The notes under the pieces: generated by a model
What the model was told of the DNA's origin: nothing
The model's database searches: none
Seen by the model: the letters and a program-made list of their open reading frames with translations, nothing else
Translations under genes and position numbers: made by a program
In this document: positions 6,407-9,713 of the stretch, piece after piece
Layout: every line of letters starts with the position of its first letter
Position numbering within the stretch: position 1 is the stretch's first letter
Assembly: GCA_903924445.1 (NCBI GenBank)
Contig: CAIYBQ010000002.1
Span: forward strand, 1 to 9,713
Source: an uncultured Armatimonadota bacterium
Lineage (GTDB): Bacteria > Armatimonadota > Armatimonadia > Armatimonadales > Armatimonadaceae
Direction of reading: 5' to 3'
DNA length: 9,713 bases

Positions 6407-7062
6407 GCATCAACCTCACTGCGTTGCAATTGTTTCACGTGGAACAATTCCAACGCATGAGAAACAGATTCTGAAAGCACAACATTGAATTCTGGCGACT
6501 GCATGTTTTCCAACCAATGGATTTCAGCATCCTCGGTTGGGTGGCTGTAATACCGCTTCCGGATGCCATGACAGGTAAACCCTAAGCGTGCATAGATTCG
6601 CTTGGCCGCGACATTCCCGGTACGCACTTCAAGCGTTGCCCGTGAACACTGGTGCGGCGCTCGGCTACAAAGCGCAAGAAGATACGCAGTCAAAACCAAA
6701 CCTAATCCACACCCGGAATGCTCAGCAAGAATGGAAACATTGTCGAAGAAAGCCTCTGCAGCATAGCCATCCAGCACTGGTGTGATGTTTGCTGCGGCGC
6801 AGCCGACAAGCGTTCCATCTATGAAAATGCCGCAGCAGCTGCCGTTGTGCCCCGATATTAGGGACTCAAAGGAGCTGACACTGGTGGATGGCTGGAAGCG
6901 TGTTGCTTCGATGGCCGCTGCCATGGATGCTTCTTCTACGCGAAGGGGCCGGCACGCTACTGTTCCGCCTGGATGTTGAAACACCCAAGCTGCTTCGGCA
7001 ACCAGCGAATAACGCTGGTTGACATCAAACGCATTACCGCCGGGGTGTTGGCTCAAACGCAT
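6403..7062 (-). CDS. rimI: RimI-like GNAT acetyltransferase (ribosomal protein S18 N-acetyltransferase family)
   Basis: The GNAT signatures are clear in the C-terminal half. A beta4-alpha3 loop (SGCGLGLVL) resembles the acetyl-CoA pyrophosphate loop, with Ser in place of the usual Gln/Arg. The RimI-type block ATLEVRTGNVAAKRIYARLGF...GIRKRYYSHPTEDAEI follows and includes the family Glu (LEVR) and Tyr (RIYARLGF). RimI acetylates the N-terminal alanine of ribosomal protein S18, although relatives act on other proteins. The start is uncertain. ATG at 7062 is used here (219 residues, 29-bp overlap with purF); TTG 7095, ATG 7083, GTG 6984 and ATG 6924 are alternatives and none has a good ribosome site. 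The usual family start would be near RPLRVEEA. The protein also has about 30 extra residues after HWLEN, and the last part of this tail is encoded by the parS palindrome. The stop overlaps the vanZ-like start. Confidence 0.75.
   Translation of the reverse strand: MRLSQHPGGNAFDVNQRYSLVAEAAWVFQHPGGTVACRPLRVEEASMAAAIEATRFQPSTSVSSFESLISGHNGSCCGIFIDGTLVGCAAANITPVLDGYAAEAFFDNVSILAEHSGCGLGLVLTAYLLALCSRAPHQCSRATLEVRTGNVAAKRIYARLGFTCHGIRKRYYSHPTEDAEIHWLENMQSPEFNVVLSESVSHALELFHVKQLQRSEVDA
6421..6456. repeat. 36-bp near-perfect palindrome enclosing parS
   Basis: The dyad extends well beyond the 16-bp parS core. The inner flanks AAT/ATT extend it to 22 bp (6428-6449), and the outer arms GCGTTG (6421-6426) and CAACGC (6451-6456) pair as well. 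Of 18 symmetric pairs only two do not match (6427/6450 and 6435/6442). In mRNA this would fold into a hairpin near the rimI stop, but no run of T follows, so it is not a terminator. Confidence 0.85.
6431..6446. promoter_or_regulatory. parS: parS centromere site (ParB/Spo0J binding)
   Basis: TGTTTCACGTGGAACA is a perfect match to the widespread bacterial parS consensus TGTTNCACGTGAAACA, read on the minus strand with C at the N. ParB loads here, slides along DNA, and with ParA and SMC drives origin segregation. The match lies inside the final codons of rimI, encoding LFHVKQ. No parA or parB gene is in the window. This 16-mer has a very low chance frequency, and I saw no second copy. Confidence 0.87.
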
Positions 7063-8473
7063 CCTTGCCAGCACGAACCGCATCCGGAATCTCAATCGGA
7101 TAGGTCCCTGTAAAACACGCCAGGCAGAAGTTCTCGTTCGAAAGAGCCATCGCCTTACTCAAGCCATCCGTGCTCAGATATCCAAGCGATGTTGCTCCGA
7201 TGTGCTCACGAATCTTCTCAACCGTTGCATGACTTGCGATCAGCTGATCCCGGGTTGCCATGTCGATCCCATAGAAACACGGATGCGCAACTGGAGGGCT
7301 TGAAATTCGGACATGAACTTCCTTCGCACCAGCATCCAGCAACAGTCGCACGATCTTACCGGTGGTCGTCCCACGCACGATGGAATCATCCACCATCACC
7401 ACCCGCTTGCCCTCAAGCGCTTCGCGCATCGGCGTAAGCTTCATCCGCACACCCATCTCACGCATCCGCTGGTTTGGCTGAATAAATGTACGCTGGATGT
7501 AACGGTTCTTGACCATCCCTTCACCAAACGGGATGCCGCTTGCTTCTGCAAAGCCGAGCGCCGCAGGTGTGCCGCTATCTGGTACGCCAATCACGAGGTC
7601 TGCTTCGACGGGATGTTCACCGTAAAGGGCAGCTCCCATTCTCCGGCGGGCTGCGTGGAGACTCTGGCCAAACATTTCGGAGTCGGGACGCGCAAAATAA
7701 ATCGTCTCGAACATACACAGCGCATGACGCTGCATCTCGACAGCCTTTACAGATGACCAGCCATCGGCATTGATGACAATCATTTCACCCGGAGTCACAT
7801 CGCGTACAAAGACCGCACCAACCGTGTTGATGGCACAGGTTTCGGATGCCAAAACCCAGTGCGACTGGCCAAGCTTGCCAAGGCATAGCGGTCGGACACC
7901 ATAGGCATCCCGCACACCAATCACTGTGTCGTGTGACATGATGACCAATGAAAATGCACCCTCAAGGCGGATAACGGCGGTACGGACAGCTTCTACGATG
8001 CCAAGGTCCATGTTCTCGCTGATCAGATGTGCAATGACTTCCGAGTCGTTGGTTGATTCAAAGACTACACCACGCCCCATAAGCTCCGTGCGCAAAGCAT
8101 CCGTGTTGATCAGATTGCCGTTGTGCGCAACGGCAACATACTCACCATTGGCAAGGCAGCACATGATTGGCTGTGCATTCCGCAACACCGATGAACCGGT
8201 TGTGCTGTAGCGGGTGTGACCAACCGCAGCAAAACCTTTCAACGAATGAAGGATGTCTTCCGAGAAGACCTGTGTGACCAAGCCCATTTCTTTATGGACA
8301 TGGATATGGCTGCCATCAGTTACAGCTATACCCGCAGACTCTTGGCCTCTGTGCTGTAGGGCGAACAAACCAAAGTAGGATAGTCTGGCTACATCCTCAC
8401 CTGGTGCGTACACCCCAAATACGCCGCATTCATCATTAATACGGTCATCGGCTCGCGGATCATCTGAAAACAT
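7034..8473 (-). CDS. purF: Amidophosphoribosyltransferase, Bacillus-type with [4Fe-4S] cluster
   Basis: PurF makes 5-phosphoribosylamine from PRPP and glutamine, the first step of purine synthesis. The 479-residue product has an N-terminal Ntn glutaminase domain. Its nucleophile is Cys16 in NDECGVFG, preceded by a 15-residue propeptide that should be cut off. Typical motifs follow: QHRGQESAG (40-48), HTRYST (86-91), AHNGNL (116-121) and NDSEV (142-146). The phosphoribosyltransferase domain has PDSGTPAA (298-305) and the PRPP loop VVMVDDSIVRGTT (358-370). Cysteines at 213, 399, 450 and 453 match the four cluster ligands of the Bacillus subtilis enzyme, so an iron-sulfur cluster is expected. 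The start ATG at 8473 is chosen because GGAG lies 6 nt upstream and the propeptide length fits; a GTG at 8551 would add 26 residues. It is the first gene of a minus-strand operon and is divergent from atpG. Confidence 0.95.
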   Translation of the reverse strand: MFSDDPRADDRINDECGVFGVYAPGEDVARLSYFGLFALQHRGQESAGIAVTDGSHIHVHKEMGLVTQVFSEDILHSLKGFAAVGHTRYSTTGSSVLRNAQPIMCCLANGEYVAVAHNGNLINTDALRTELMGRGVVFESTNDSEVIAHLISENMDLGIVEAVRTAVIRLEGAFSLVIMSHDTVIGVRDAYGVRPLCLGKLGQSHWVLASETCAINTVGAVFVRDVTPGEMIVINADGWSSVKAVEMQRHALCMFETIYFARPDSEMFGQSLHAARRRMGAALYGEHPVEADLVIGVPDSGTPAALGFAEASGIPFGEGMVKNRYIQRTFIQPNQRMREMGVRMKLTPMREALEGKRVVMVDDSIVRGTTTGKIVRLLLDAGAKEVHVRISSPPVAHPCFYGIDMATRDQLIASHATVEKIREHIGATSLGYLSTDGLSKAMALSNENFCLACFTGTYPIEIPDAVRAGKDAFEPTPRR

Positions 8474-8479
8474 TAGGGG

Positions 8480-8483
8480 CTCC
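8480..8483 (-). promoter_or_regulatory. Ribosome binding site deciding the purF start
   Basis: GGAG on the minus strand lies 6 nt before the ATG at 8473-8471. It supports the short propeptide form of PurF. Confidence 0.7.
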
Positions 8484-8554
8484 ACACTTTGGATGCTGTC
8501 ACTCACGGCGTCAAGTGTATCGCCGCAAGTCTCCACTTTCGACCCCAACACACG

Positions 8555-8575
8555 GGTGCAATGGTATACTGCACC
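8555..8575 (+). promoter_or_regulatory. atpG extended -10 promoter inside an inverted repeat
   Basis: TGGTATACT (8562-8570) is an extended -10 box (TGnTATAAT type, 5/6 in the hexamer). The -35 region is poor, as expected for an extended -10. The element lies within GGTGCA (8555-8560) and TGCACC (8570-8575), a perfect 6-bp inverted repeat with a 9-nt spacer, which could be an operator. No clear purF promoter was found on the minus strand; TTGACG (8512-8507) is a possible -35 with no good -10. Confidence 0.5.
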
Positions 8576-8604
8576 GGTTTTTTCAGCGGGAGCAGAAGTT
8601 AATT

Positions 8605-9495
8605 ATGCCATCAATGCGACAAGTCCGCGCCCGAATTCGGGTCGCCAAAAATATTCAGCAAATCACAAAGGCCATGAAAATGGTCGCCGCCGCACGCCTC
8701 AAGCGTGCACAGGATCGTGTGCAATCTGCACGTCCCTACGCGGAACAAATGCGTACCGTAATGGGCTCGCTTGCAAATGCGGCTGGCACATCCGTTGCAC
8801 ACCCTCTCCTTGAACAACGTACATCCATCAAGCGAATCGGCATTCTTGCCGTCACCGCTGACCGCGGACTCTGCGGTTCCTATGCTACGAACATTCTCAA
8901 AAAGACCGCTGAAGTGATGCGCACCTGTGGACCAGATGGCACCGCACCGTCCCCTGAAGACATCCGCGGTATCGTCATCGGGCGCAAGGGCCAAGCGTAC
9001 TTCCGCCGCCGCGGTATCCCAGTCGCTGCTGAGTTTGCCATCAACATGACAGGCACAACATTCGGTGAAGCAGCGGATATCAGCCGCAAAGCGCAAGCGA
9101 TGTACGTGTCTGGCGAAGTAGATGTCGTTTACTTGGTCTACACCAAGTTCCTGAGTGCACTTACACAACAGCCGACCGCTGTTCAGCTTCTGCCATTGCA
9201 GACCGAAACTGAAAGTGCATCCGCAGGGGCATCCGAGGATGCACTCTTCGAGCCAGATGCAGCAACGCTGTTCGGTGAGATGGTTCCACGCTCGGTGGAT
9301 ACACTCGTCTACCAGGCTCTGCTTGAGTCAGTGGCATCGGAGCATGGCTCACGTATGACCGCGATGAGCTCTGCAACGGACAATGCAGGCAAGATGATTG
9401 CAAACCTGACACTTGTCGCCAACCGTGCCCGTCAGGCAGCCATCACCAAGGAAATCTCCGAAATCGTGGGTGGAGCAGACGCACTGCGATCCTGA
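8605..9495 (+). CDS. atpG: F-type ATP synthase gamma subunit
   Basis: The 296-residue product is the central rotor shaft of F1, turning inside the alpha3-beta3 ring to couple proton flow to ATP synthesis. The N-terminal helix (MRQVRARIRVAKNIQQITKAMKMVAAARLKRAQ, 4-36) carries the family ITKAMKMVA pattern. The Rossmann-like middle contains VTADRGLCGSYATNI (83-97), the best known gamma motif. The C-terminal helix holds SRMTAMSSATDNAGKMI (249-265), the family signature. An insertion-like stretch rich in Glu, Ser and Ala lies at about 200-225 (ETESASAGASEDALFEPDAA). The start is ATG 8605, matching the family N-terminus, with AGAAG 6 nt and GGGAG about 12 nt upstream; an earlier ATG at 8515 would add 30 residues not seen in the family. 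No other ATP synthase gene is adjacent. Confidence 0.97.
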   Translation: MPSMRQVRARIRVAKNIQQITKAMKMVAAARLKRAQDRVQSARPYAEQMRTVMGSLANAAGTSVAHPLLEQRTSIKRIGILAVTADRGLCGSYATNILKKTAEVMRTCGPDGTAPSPEDIRGIVIGRKGQAYFRRRGIPVAAEFAINMTGTTFGEAADISRKAQAMYVSGEVDVVYLVYTKFLSALTQQPTAVQLLPLQTETESASAGASEDALFEPDAATLFGEMVPRSVDTLVYQALLESVASEHGSRMTAMSSATDNAGKMIANLTLVANRARQAAITKEISEIVGGADALRS

Positions 9496-9521
9496 TTCCA
9501 GCGATGCAGATACAAACGACG

Positions 9522-9550
9522 CGGGCCAGCAATGCTGGCCCGTTTTTTTT
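9522..9550 (+). terminator. Rho-independent terminator of atpG
   Basis: A 9-bp stem (CGGGCCAGC at 9522-9530 with 9534-9542) with a 3-nt AAT loop is followed by eight T (9543-9550). It begins 26 nt after the atpG stop. The convergent gene on the minus strand ends within the T tract. Confidence 0.92.
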
Positions 9551-9713
9551 ACCGCTGCGGTCCACGTAACGCATGCGGAACATGCGGCCCCTCAGGCACA
9601 GGTTGCTGTAACATCGCCGCCAATCGCTCCGTCAAAATACGCGTAGCAGCCTCTACACCCGCCTTACCGGTGCCAAACTCCGAAACCCTGATTGCCTCAC
9701 CAAACATCACCAC
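9549..9713 (-). CDS. C-terminal end of an unidentified protein, possibly a PlsC-type acyltransferase (partial)
   Basis: An open frame on the minus strand enters from the right edge and stops with TAA at 9551-9549, giving 54 visible residues. The text VVMFGEAIRVSEFGTGKAGVEAATRILTERLAAML resembles the last strand and helix of 1-acylglycerol-phosphate acyltransferases (V-x-x-G-x-P-I...), although the usual Pro is Ala here. The final 20 residues are Pro-, His- and Arg-rich. Only the tail is seen, so the family is a suggestion. The stop lies inside the T tract of the atpG terminator, so the two genes converge tightly. Confidence 0.45.
   Translation of the reverse strand: MVMFGEAIRVSEFGTGKAGVEAATRILTERLAAMLQQPVPEGPHVPHALRGPQR

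Noticed and set aside
6961..7050. Two similar stretches encoding QHPGG in rimI, 24 codons apart
   Set aside because: Only about 13 of 16 bases match, and the upstream copy lies in purF's end where another frame sets the sequence. It is too short to claim a duplication.
8474..8551. An N-terminal extension of PurF from a GTG at 8551
   Set aside because: It has no ribosome site, is not seen in the family, and would make a propeptide of about 41 residues. The ATG at 8473 has GGAG at the right spacing.
8515..8604. A 30-residue extension of atpG
   Set aside because: It would start upstream of the predicted -10 box, and family members begin at the M-x-S-M-R-Q type N-terminus at 8605.
8611..9168. 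A 185-codon minus-strand frame inside atpG
   Set aside because: It is antisense to the highly conserved gamma subunit; its Cys/His-rich text comes from the complement of atpG codons.

Overview
The window looks like ordinary chromosome from a Gram-negative-type (diderm) bacterium. It has lptC- and lptA-like genes for lipopolysaccharide transport, a lipoprotein and a periplasmic-type LTXXQ protein, so an outer membrane is likely. Base composition is moderate to slightly GC-rich, and there are no insertion sequences, CRISPR arrays or tRNA/rRNA genes. The phylum cannot be fixed from the sequence. The gene mixture (a Bacillus-type iron-sulfur PurF, a stand-alone ATP synthase gamma gene, a large prolyl-oligopeptidase-like hydrolase) would fit a deep-branching diderm such as Armatimonadota, but that is a guess.

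Layout, left to right. (1) Positions 1-2403, minus strand: a tight lptC > lptA > PtsI-like gene set joined by 4-bp stop/start overlaps; the last gene runs off the left edge. (2) 2476-2967, minus: a lipoprotein with a carboxypeptidase-regulatory-like domain, with its own promoter and a strong terminator that sits directly in front of lptC. (3) 2968-3239: a divergent intergenic region with promoter-like elements and palindromes. (4) 3240-3887, plus: a small exported helical protein with two LTXXQ motifs, closed by a strong terminator that can also serve the convergent operon. (5) 3947-8473, minus: a compact four-gene unit purF > rimI > vanZ-like > prolyl-oligopeptidase-like hydrolase. (6) 8605-9495, plus: atpG alone, divergent from purF and closed by its own terminator. 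(7) 9549-9713, minus: the C-terminus of a gene that enters from the right edge, perhaps a PlsC-type acyltransferase.

The most striking hidden signal is a perfect parS site (the ParB/Spo0J centromere sequence TGTTTCACGTGGAACA) at 6431-6446, inside the last codons of rimI. It is the core of a much larger 36-bp near-palindrome. parS sites usually lie in the origin-proximal part of a chromosome, so the window may be near oriC. The second point of interest is the PtsI-like protein behind lptA: it keeps the outline of the phosphohistidine swivel domain and the start of the PEP-binding barrel, but lacks the phosphohistidine and a key arginine, so it looks like a pseudoenzyme. The third is the position of the terminator 9 nt before the lptC start, which leaves no room for an lptC promoter and suggests read-through or attenuation control.
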